This document shows, piece by piece, positions 10,931 through 20,130 of a stretch of 24,353 nucleotides of DNA; positions within the stretch are counted from its first letter, which is position 1; each line of letters opens with the position of its first letter. Source of the DNA: Hypsibius dujardini (lineage: Eukaryota; Tardigrada; Eutardigrada; Parachela; Hypsibiidae); NCBI GenBank assembly GCA_001579985.1, contig LRSR01011881.1, forward strand, positions 1-24,353, given 5' to 3'. Under the pieces are notes generated by a model. The model searched no databases. It saw nothing but the letters and a program-made list of their open reading frames with translations, and was not told where the DNA came from. The translations under genes and the position numbers were made by a program.

Positions 10931-11560
10931 TTCAAATTTCTCCGCCCCGATCAATAATATCTTCTGAACCACGTGTTTGGGGTAAGGAACGTGAAGTATC
11001 GAAGTGGAGATATATGTTGTTGAAGTGATGCGATTCGAAAAAAAACAACTGAAAATGAAAAATGAAAAAGAAGACTAAATGAAACGGAAACATCAAATTA
11101 TCGTTTGAGTTCGGCGCTTAACTTATCAATCAAGCGCTCAAGAAGTCGAGCTGCGCACACGGATAGAATGCTTGGCTGACCCGAGTTAGAGCCAGTCTGC
11201 TTGTACAAGTTTTGGATCAAACACCGTCAGCCAAGCATTCGGTGACTGTCCCGTATGCGTAATACACAAAAATTCCCACTCCATTCACTTCGCTCAAATA
11301 AATAAACAGTAAGTGTCTAACTAAAGGTTAGGTCTTCCAAAAACGCATGCAAAGTTAATAAATTTAAATAATACAGTGTGAAAAGGTCTGTTACCTTTGC
11401 TGACTCGATTCCAACCTTATCAGTACGACAATCGATTGGATTGCATGAGTTGCAGCTGCGTTTCTGAAAGTACACTCAAAAGGTACTGTATTGCCATTTC
11501 TTCAAAAAAAAGGCGAAAAGCAACTTTTCAAACCGGCGTTAAAACAGGCAACAGAAGCCA
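10931..11560. other. Spacer: PRPF38A promoter/5' UTR and PHD-gene 3' end
   Basis: Both flanking genes are on the minus strand. The region holds the PRPF38A 5' leader on the left and the presumed 3' UTR of the PHD gene on the right. A hairpin (GCGCTT near 11114, AAGCGC near 11132) and a larger inverted repeat at 11150-11260 are the only structures I can see. Confidence 0.5.
11150..11258. mobile_element. Degraded foldback/MITE-like inverted repeat
   Basis: GAATGCTTGGCTGAC at 11166-11180 has a perfect inverted copy at 11226-11240, 45 nt apart. Outside it, GCGCACACGG on the left resembles ACGCATACGG in the reverse complement of the right side, offset by a short insertion. The layout matches the two MED1 foldbacks but is shorter and more decayed. 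No clear target duplication could be assigned. Confidence 0.5.
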
Positions 11561-14274
11561 CTAAAGAATGGCCGGTAAGCCACGATCAGGAGTCACGACA
11601 GAGAACCAGCGGTCAAGAGCAAAAGGAAACTCCGCAAGATTCTCGCCTGCTCAACAGAAATTCTAAATTATTGTACATATAAGGCTATGGGAGAAGTGAG
11701 CACAGTGATTGCCAGCAAAAAGACGAAATTAAAAAAATAAACTGTTCAACGCAGAAATAAAAGTTATTTTCCAGTTCAGCGACAAAAAGAAGCATAACGA
11801 CCATGATTCCACACAGCATCTTCGAAGGATGCTGACGTATGGTCCGGATAACGATCACTGCTCGTGCAAGGCTGAGGCACGGGCACCTGGATTGATCAAC
11901 GTATATGTCAAAAAGCATTCGTTTTGCAGTCGCTCATCCCGCATCCACTGGATTATCTCCTCCCTCGTCACTAAAACGTTCACATCGTCACACTCATCTC
12001 GCAGTTATCGTATAATCGTACCTCTCCTAACTAACACAATGACCTACTTCGTGGATTAGTTGCCACGGCTGAGCTGAGCTCCTGCTGGACATACGGGTCA
12101 CTTAAAAAGTCCTCATCGATGGGCATCTTCAATCCTGCACGTCCATTCTCCCCGTTTGTCCCTTCTCCGTTCTCCGACGGCTCCTGCTTCACCACGGGTG
12201 AGTCCAACATGTGCGGTTTCACCGGGTCCACCTCCAGCGAGGATGCAGATCGGGCGGTGGCTTTCCCTCCGAACAAAAGCAAAATTGAATCAACGGCTTC
12301 ATCGGCATTGATCGATTCCATGCCTGGGAATGCGTTCTCGATCGGGTCGGAAGAGACCTCCATGGACTCGTCTTGGTTCGGCTCTTGGTCCACCGTGCAA
12401 GCCTCCTCTGCACTGGCCGTCACTTCCATTGAATGATCCGGCTCCTCCCTGACTTCGCGCCCTTTCTCTGCAATGATCGATACATTGCAGGCCTCCGAAG
12501 AATCCGCGACCGACTCGACAATTCGAGTCGCCGATCCCGCTGCTGGCTTCACTAAAGCAACAACCACAGCAATTTCAGTGCGTTTAACCGGATCAACCAG
12601 CGAGGAGAATGATGTGGGGACGGCTGTGGAATCCAACACCGCAGCGTCAGTTAACACTACGGTGGAGCGATTTTGCCGTGAAACGCCGGCAGAGTCCGCT
12701 CTGACAATGGGCACAGCTGCAACAGGCTCGGACATATCGTCGTCGCTGTCCGAGTCGTCGCTCATAATGCCAAAAGCTTCCTCCAGAGATATGGAACGCG
12801 CAATGACTGCAGTCGCCATTGGAGAGTTGAGACTATCGAAGACTCGTTCAGCAGACACTGAAAAATATATCAGACGAAACAAATTACCATTATGCGTTTT
12901 TAGAAGTATATGTATTTCACGAGAACCCATGTGTAGTTTGGAACTTTTTCCGTATACCTGCTTGACTGCTGCTCTATTTGTCTATTTATTTGTAACTTCC
13001 TCAACAAAACAGAATGCTCTTGCAATGAGCAACTGCTGATGCATTTTAAGGATTGCTGAGTAGATTGGAAACAGAAATGAGAAATGAGTTACCTTTTTCT
13101 GCTGGGGCTTTAGGCGCGGACGCTGTCTGTGTCCTAGCGAGAGGAATCGGTGGAGCCATCGAAACGGTTCTCTGTTTGGTAGCAGCTGAAGACGAAACTG
13201 ATCTACTGACAATCGGCGTTAGCGATGGGGATGGTATTTGGGGAGCTCGAGTCACCGGACGTTGAGCAGGAGGAATAATCTCATTGGTTGGAGTAACAGT
13301 CAGCATCGATAGGCCAGACGGCGCAGCAGCGGTCAAAATGTTGCTCAGAACATGATCAGAGGAAATGGGCGGTGGAGCTATGTCCGACGGAACGACGGCA
13401 ACTGGCTTTCTTTGTGGAGTGACGGTCGGAGCTTGAACCGCCTTCTTCTTTTCCGGAATTTGATGATCGCTCTCAGACACCGCTTGATTAATTCGCAGAG
13501 ACGATGGCGAGGACGACGACGTGGCGGGCATCACAACAGCATCCTGTAAAGTGGCGATCGGCATCGGCAGCGGAAGCGGCAGTACAGGCGGTGCGGAAAC
13601 GGGTATGGTCTCAGCCCCACCTGGGTCAGCGGAAGCAGGTGCTGGAGCTGTGACGAGCGGAATGACAAGAACCGGCGGAAATGCCGCTGCAGCAGTCGAA
13701 GCTTGAACGGTCTGCTTCTTCTTCGGGATTTGATGTTGATTCGCGAATCGATCGCGCTTTCTGGAGCCGACCTTGGTGTAGACGTAATCAATGCCCTTAT
13801 CCTCTACAAAAATGTTTTGAGATGAGAGAGAATAAAAAGAAGTACTGTTTATGAACGTTGGTGAACGTTGAACCGGAACAATAAACACTTCGGGAGCAGT
13901 TTTTACCAACCTCGACACTGGCGACAAAAGAAATCCTCGATGTCGTCCTCGTCAAAGCGTGTGTCAAATTGGTCACACGTGACGTGGACCCATTGTTCAC
14001 ATTCTTCGCAACCGCTGCAAAAGAAATTAGGGATGATGAAGCGATGTTAACAACAATCTGACGCGTTAGTTGAACGAATTGATTGACTGATTAGCTTGTT
14101 GGGCCATGTTGACTCATATTTGAGATTCCTGTTGGTTGATTGATCGATTGCATGGTAATAACACAGTTTGATGATTACTCACAACAGAAAGGTTTCTCCG
14201 GTTTCTGGGTGGATGGTTTTTCTGCAAATTCCACATCTGTCGGGAATTTCGATCTCCTTCTTCCGAGGCGGCAT
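11561..14274 (-). CDS. PHD-finger protein, 6 exons, otherwise unrecognised
   Basis: Proposed exons are 14274-14183, 14014-13911, 13803-13093, 12857-12048, 11970-11887 and 11646-11561, giving 628 residues. Residues 14-64 form a complete Cys4-His-Cys3 PHD zinc finger: C14/C17, C33/C36 in GCEECEQWVHVTC, H41/C44, C61/C64. W39 is where H3K4me3-binding PHD fingers carry an aromatic-cage tryptophan, so a histone-tail reader role is likely by inference. A basic segment follows (residues 66-90, KVGSRKRDR), then a long Pro/Ala/Ser/Val-rich disordered region with an internal duplication, an acidic Ser/Asp run (DDSDSDDD) and a more ordered C-terminus (MTREEIIQWMRDERL). The exon 2 donor is weak (GTTGGT) but is the only one that keeps frame. 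The last exon (GTGCCC donor) is the least certain. I cannot assign an ortholog. Confidence 0.8.
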
Positions 14275-14764
14275 CGTCAAGTTACCCACCCACAATCAAA
14301 TCGGGAATCAATCATCGCATGAGATTCAGAACAAAGAAGATACAGTGGACGTGCTGATCGAGATGACCATTCTGAAACGGCACAGTCAATGGGGGGTTCC
14401 GTTTCACGCTGTTTCTCGGGTGACGTCCAGACAGACGTTGAGGAATCCCAGCAGTGGATTTTTCTCGCAAAGAACGGCGACAAGGCGTCCAAGGAAATGT
14501 TATTCTCATTCAACTCCAACGCTGGAAGCCAAACTGAAAATTGCGGATGCCGGATCGGCGGATGGCTCAGAAAGGAACGAAAAAAAGCACGGCTTGTTTT
14601 GATTTGATCTGATTGCTCTAAGTTGATTGATTATTGTCCGGCACAAATTCTTGCCATAAGACTGTACGATGACAAACAAAGTCAGTCACAAAACAGTCAA
14701 CATCATTTTTGCTCGCATTTTACCTCTAAAATTTTCTTCACCCTAATTCTTACGTCGAGAAAGA
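14275..14764. promoter_or_regulatory. Putative bidirectional promoter
   Basis: Only 490 bp separate the ATG of the minus-strand PHD gene (14274) from that of the plus-strand transposase-derived gene (14765), which run divergently. Both 5' UTRs and promoters must fit here unless one has an upstream non-coding exon. I see no strong TATA box. The open frames here are short and look non-coding. Confidence 0.55.
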
Positions 14765-16641
14765 ATGCCCGTCACTAGGAAGAAAGCCATCACCGCGGAG
14801 AACACGGCTGAAATTATTCGACTGCACGGGGAAGGGAAGACGCCGCAGGAAATCAGCGATTTGGTCACTTGCAGTCATGCCACCATCATGGCTGTGCTCC
14901 ATACCGCAAAATCCAACGATGCACAACACTCAAAACTAACCGGCCAGCGTAACCGTTCCTGTGCGATGCAAGTTTCCGCGGCGGATGAGCAGAAAATGAT
15001 GGATTTCCTCTCCGAGTTGGACCAGGTAACGGGCCGATGTAATCAACCAATCAATTAAACGACGGTGTTGTGTTGTGTAAATCAGTCGCATTTCAGTGGA
15101 AATCAATCACGCCAATCAAGCCTTGAAATATATAAGAGACTGCAAATTATTTGTTCTCATGTTTTTGTTAAACAAAGATTAAAACATCCATTCTTCATAT
15201 TTTCTTATCAGCTTCAGAAGCGCTATTTGTTGGCCGAAAAAATTTGGCCGACGAGTGGGATTTACGTAATTGCAGCCTGTCAATTAGCTTATTTAGTTGG
15301 GGACCAATAATAGATCAATCAATCGCACGGTATCGCATTGTTATTTCTTTCTTGCAGTTCAATCTCAACTGGCGCATGAGTAAATTGCGTCAGGTTCTGC
15401 AAAAATACGCCCTGGCAATTGGTAAGTCCATTTTTCCACTCTGGACGCAGATAAGTTTATCAGTTTAGAATTGCAGGTTTGCCAGAGGAAGCCCAAGGCT
15501 CGCCGTGGATCAGTTCTTTCATGTCGCGGAATAAGGAGAGAATAACCGAACTGCCGGAGGTGCTAGACTCCTCGACTGTCGCTGTGGCTTTCTTCAAAAT
15601 AGTCGATACCGTCATGGCGAGACTGCAGATCCACGGTCGCGCGGAATGCATTTGGAATGCGGAGCTGGTCAGCTGCTGTGCGAGTCTGAAGAATCGTCGC
15701 GTCGCGGCGGTAAAGACGCGGCGAAACGGCAAGCCGCCCGTGGAAGGTGTGGGCGATCCTTTGATGTCGTTGTGCCGTTATGTCTGTAAAAGAGAAAAAT
15801 TGTTAAATTCAGGCAAACGGACAGACAGACAGACGGACAGACAGACGGATAGACAGTCGGGCAGACAGACATTCAAGCAAACAGACAGAAAGATAGACAG
15901 TCAGTCGGAGAGGCTTGCTGGCAGACAGACAGACCGCTAGAGAGTCCGGTCGACAGACAGTCGGGCAGACATGCAGACAGACAGCAGACAGTTAACTGAT
16001 ACTACTACTAATGATCTCTATATCCATATCTCTGTGCATTCCTATCCAGATCCGAACGAAACGGTCAAAGCGCTCTGCGCCTTCTCGGCATCGGGAAAGA
16101 ACGCCTCACCGGCTCTTTTCTTCCCTGGCAACAAAATCCAACATGCTCTCTGGTCCGCCGAACTTCCGGAAGAGACGCGTTCCACGGTGAGCTATCTGGT
16201 GGGCACAGACGGGCAGTCCGACTGCGACGTCCTCCTGCAGTGGCTGCAGGATATCTTCACCAAGTCCATCGTGGATCGACCGGTACTAGTGTAATTTGCA
16301 TTACTAGTGACTTTGGTATTCACTATTCTTTGTAATAATTTCTCGTTGTTATGCTCAGATTTTGATGTTCGTCGACAGTCGTTACGGCACGGTGGACTGT
16401 GTCCCGTTGCTGACCTGGGCCAGGGACCAAAATATCCATTTAATCTGTGTACCACCGGAGTGCGCTGACGTGGTTCGACCTCTCGACCTCGCAGCGAGGT
16501 GGATTTTAAAAAAGCATTGGCACACGGTTGCAGGAAAGGCCAATATACGGAAAGCATCTGTAGGTGGTGCCCAGACATGCAAACTTGTAAAGCGACCTTG
16601 CAGATAGACGGGAAGATAGACAGCCAGACAGACAGACAGGC

Positions 16642-16673
<32 letters not shown>

Positions 16674-17195
16674 CGACCGTCAATAGTTAGATAGTCCGAT
16701 AGACTGACAGACAGATAATCAAGTAAAGAAATAGTCTGCATAGTCCTTTAAAAAATTTTCATTTTCAGAGAAAGCCGTCAAGCGTGGTGAAAGCTTTCAT
16801 AACATCCTACCTAACCGCCATGAACGAACAGAACGTTCAAGCGTGCTTTAGCGCAACTGGTTTCTTCCCCCTTAACACGGAAGCAGTGTCTCTAATGATT
16901 CGATTAGCCGATGATCAACAACCCTTGCCGTGTGAACAGAACCGCTTGCCCGAAAAAGTTTCTCCGGCTGAATTGGGGCAGGACTACCAGGATGCGGTTA
17001 AGACCGTAATTGACGTGCTCATGAAAGAAGGAAACGACGCAAAAACCATCAATAAGACGCTGAAACAGCTGGGCATTGCCGGTAAGTGTTTTGCAGTGTA
17101 AATGCATCCATAAAATGTTCTTTCCTTTTGCTTGATTATGTCTTTCACGTTTTGCTTCTCTTGTTAATATAGCTCGTCTGAAGGTCGCCTCTTGA
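14765..17195 (+). CDS. Pogo/Tigger-type transposase-derived protein (probably domesticated), 8 exons
   Basis: Exons are 14765-15025, 15212-15265, 15358-15421, 15477-15785, 16050-16282, 16359-16559, 16769-17081 and 17173-17195; together 1458 nt and 485 residues, all junctions in frame. Residues 1-50 resemble the CENP-B/psq-type helix-turn-helix. Residues about 75-150 resemble the second, Tc5/CENP-B helix-turn-helix, with SPWISSFMSRN in place of the usual GWL.RF..R. Residues about 180-355 follow the DDE_1 fold (ALCAFSASGKNASPALFFPG, HLICVPPECADVVRPLD). Two acidic positions remain (D313, D350). The first, normally the Asp of an N-D-E motif, reads IWNAELV, with Ala188. The DGH-like motif is DSR. 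This predicts DNA binding without transposition. Known relatives of such host genes include CENPB, JRK and the TIGD genes. Introns 4 and 6 carry CAGA repeats. A minor alternative is a decaying element, but the intact frame across seven introns argues against it. Confidence 0.83.
15813..15991. repeat. (CAGA)n-rich tract, intron 4 of transposase-derived gene
   Basis: A degenerate ACAG/CAGA tetranucleotide tract occupies most of the intron 15786-16049. Interruptions such as GGCAGA, GTCGG and TTCAAGCA suggest it is old. Confidence 0.9.
16601..16680. repeat. (CAGA)n microsatellite, intron 6 of transposase-derived gene
   Basis: A cleaner tract, with about twelve near-perfect CAGA units between 16624 and 16672 and degenerate GATAGAC edges. 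It lies in the intron 16560-16768. Confidence 0.92.
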
Positions 17196-17472
17196 CGACT
17201 TGTTTTCTTCGCTTGCACCTTCCAATAATCAGTCTGGCAGTGTTTCCACTGCTTTGTCTTTTGGGAGTTGATCTCTTCTTTATCTATGTTTTCCAGTAGG
17301 GCACTGTACCAATAATTTCTAATTCTTGTTGAATTACTTGTGCTCAGCGTTCCGATCGTTTACGCACGTCATGCCGCAATCTTGAGAAGAGAATTGGTAG
17401 TTTAAACAATAAATTACGGTACATCACAAAATGACACTCGCATTAGAAAGTAATTGCACCGGCCGGCACGTA
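17196..17472. other. Convergent 3' ends of two genes
   Basis: This 277-bp gap separates the stop of the plus-strand transposase-derived gene from the stop of minus-strand TRAPPC11. It must hold both 3' UTRs, so overlapping antisense tails are likely. No coding feature is visible. Confidence 0.65.
17408..17413 (+). terminator. Candidate polyadenylation signal AATAAA
   Basis: A canonical AATAAA stands 213 nt after the plus-strand stop codon at 17195. It is the best candidate signal for that transcript. Cleavage 10-30 nt later would end the mRNA about 40 nt short of the TRAPPC11 stop codon. Confidence 0.5.
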
Positions 17473-20075
17473 TCAGACAACATTGGTAGTCATCAACCGA
17501 TCAACGCTGGCATCGCCACTGGAAATGTTTTTCGGCATGACAAAGACAGTTTTGGGGAGATGAGCATCAATCCACTCGCGGCAGTCCACATCGGGGCCAC
17601 ATTGAATCTCGAATTCCGGCAGCCGCATGTAGCCGACGTTGATGGGGACGATGGAGCAGTGGACCACCGTGTCCATATGTGGACCAAGTCGGACATGCGT
17701 TTCCTTTTCCCCTGAGACCGAACAAGATATGAGTTGAGATTCCAATGAATGGCAGATCGGCGCGGTAGATAGGCAAGCAATGCCACAAACAAACAGACAA
17801 ACAAACAAACAGACAGGCATGCAGGCAAGCAGGTACACAGACAAGAAGCATGGCCGAAAGACGATCTAAATTTACCATGTAAGACATATTCGTCGTTTGT
17901 GGACAGTAGAATGTGCAAGTCCAGCAGCTGCTCCGAAGAATTCACAATCCCGTAAGCCAAATTCAGCGGCTCAAACTGGGTCACTTGCGTGGGAAGGGTC
18001 AAGTAGACTTTGACCGGAGAGTGGGCCGATTTCACCTGGAGATCCGGTACAGGAATGAAAGTCATCGCGCTAGGCTGGTCTGAACCACGCCGATTCCACG
18101 TCAAAACAAACGGTCCCATCGGAATCAAACTGCCCGGTGGACATTTCGCACGGATCCGCAGAAACCAAACGTCCTGGGCTTCCTCATCCTCGATCAGCTG
18201 CACTCCTGTCAGATAAGACGGCGTCACCGTTACCCGTTCCACCGATTCCTCTGGGAATTTCAATTCTGCGGCGCCCAACACAATGGCCACTGGGGAAGCA
18301 TTGCGGATGACAGTGAAGTAGATGAGGTCTTCCCCGGCTGGCAGAACGTGTTTCTCCGAGGAGTACTCTTCGCTGTGCAACTCCCGCGACATAAACTTGA
18401 TCTGAAGGGGATTGACAGATTGGATCAAAATAGTCGTTTCCGCGGCGCACTGGAAAGACGGCTCGGTGAGGTCGTAGGTCAGTGTGATGCGGATACGCGT
18501 TTTCAGGCCCATAATGCATCGGATGAGTACGGCTGCATCTACGCTCTCTCCTGGCGGAATGTCGGACAGCGGGGAGGTGCTGTCGTTAATGAAGGTTGCG
18601 GCAGATCCGGTGGAAGCAAAAGTCACCTTACCAACCGCTCCGTGGTCATCGCATGCTACGTGGAGTTGGACGTTGCTAATCAGGGCAGCTTCGTGATTAT
18701 GCACAACGATGGGCAAGCGGAATGTCTCTCCGACCAGCAGGAGTTCTTGGGCGGCTGCGGTGACTTGAACTTTTGGGGGGCGCTTGATGATGTCTACCGA
18801 GGTCTGAAGTTCCGGGACTGTAATGTAGATCGGGATTATATTAAAATATGTCCTCAACCAACGACTGGGAAATTGATAGGCGCGGCGATACAGGAAAGAA
18901 AAAATGGGCACGAAATAATAGCAACAGGCAAATATCCAGGCAGGCAGGTTGACAGACAGATATACAAATTGATGACAGACAACAGACAACAAACAGGAAG
19001 ACAGACAGACAGACAAGCAAATAAACAGACAGTCAGACAAACAGACAGTCAGACAAACAGACAGTCAAACAGAGAGGCAGGCAGACAAATCTGGCCGTGC
19101 AAGAAAATGTATTTGAAATACAGCTCTTAAGACTTACCCGATTCGTTCCCTGTTAACTGGAAGGGAAATCCCGCACAATGTGTCTGACGAGGCCGCTCTG
19201 TTGTTCCGAAGTGGGACCACACCAGAATAAACGAACTCTTGTCCGCTGTTCCCATTTTCAAGATAATTTTCGAGATGCTAATCCGTCGACCAACGTCTTC
19301 GTTTAGCGGCTGAAACTGAAATTTGAACTCCTCCACTCGGTCAGGCACCAAGTTCAAATGGGCGGTGTCTCCCGATACAACACACGAGGAGTTATACGCC
19401 GGATTGGACAGAACAACCTGCATGCCCAAAAATATTCGGGCCATTAAAAATAAGATATAAAGTCAAAACAAAAGTCAAATGGTTTGGACTGACCTGAAGT
19501 TCGCTAAACGGAATCGGCAGGGGACTCGTTAAAGCCAGCCGCGCCGTCATAGTGATCATTTCATGCGCCGCGAAGGATGGCCGATCAAACGAGCAATGAC
19601 ACTCGACGCAGGAGAATACGTTGTCCATATCCAAGACACACAGCAAGGCCTCCGGTGGGAGGGATCCCCATTTCTGGTAAGCCATCTGGCTTTGTGGTCT
19701 GAGAAGGTTACGGAAGTCCGGACGATCGCCCGATAGAATCTGCATTAGCGTTTCTTGCAGTTGCAGACGATCGTTTTGCTGGAGATAGGATTCACCGCAA
19801 ATGGCTTCCAATGTGCTGCGAATGAACTCCGCCACGTTAGGGATAAGAGCGGATACTCGGATTTGACGAAGAAGTAGCTCTAGAAAAAAACAACCAAACT
19901 TCAGATTCATCCTTAATAAGTTATTAAGAAACAAATAAGTGAAAGGGTCTGCTTTGGCGCCTAGTTATCAGTTTGTACGTTTACATCTCCAGCATGCATG
20001 CTTGCCCCGCCTGTCTGTCTGTCTTCCTGATTGTCTGCCTGATTGTCTGCCTGATTGTCTGCCTGGCTGTCTGGC

Positions 20076-20130
<55 letters not shown>

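Noticed and set aside
10931-10972. N-terminal extension of PRPF38A beginning at 10972
   Set aside because: That codon is GTG, not ATG. The family start and the first ATG coincide at 10930.
12119-13039. Long plus-strand open frames (105 and 188 codons)
   Set aside because: They are antisense shadows of PHD-gene exon 4, whose minus frame has splice-site support and a coherent composition.
15813-15991. Possible CRISPR-like array in the CAGA tract
   Set aside because: It is a tetranucleotide repeat without unique spacers, inside an intron of an animal gene.
17712-17844. Cys-rich secreted-looking N-terminus (VCLFVCLFVCG) before the last TRAPPC11 exon
   Set aside because: It is repeat-derived intron sequence. 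The exon begins at 17711 after a CTCAG acceptor and joins in phase to the previous exon.
18818-19040. Upstream extension of TRAPPC11 exon 6
   Set aside because: The frame is open but the sequence is CAGA repeat and unlike the family. The ATTACAG acceptor at 18818 restores the correct frame.
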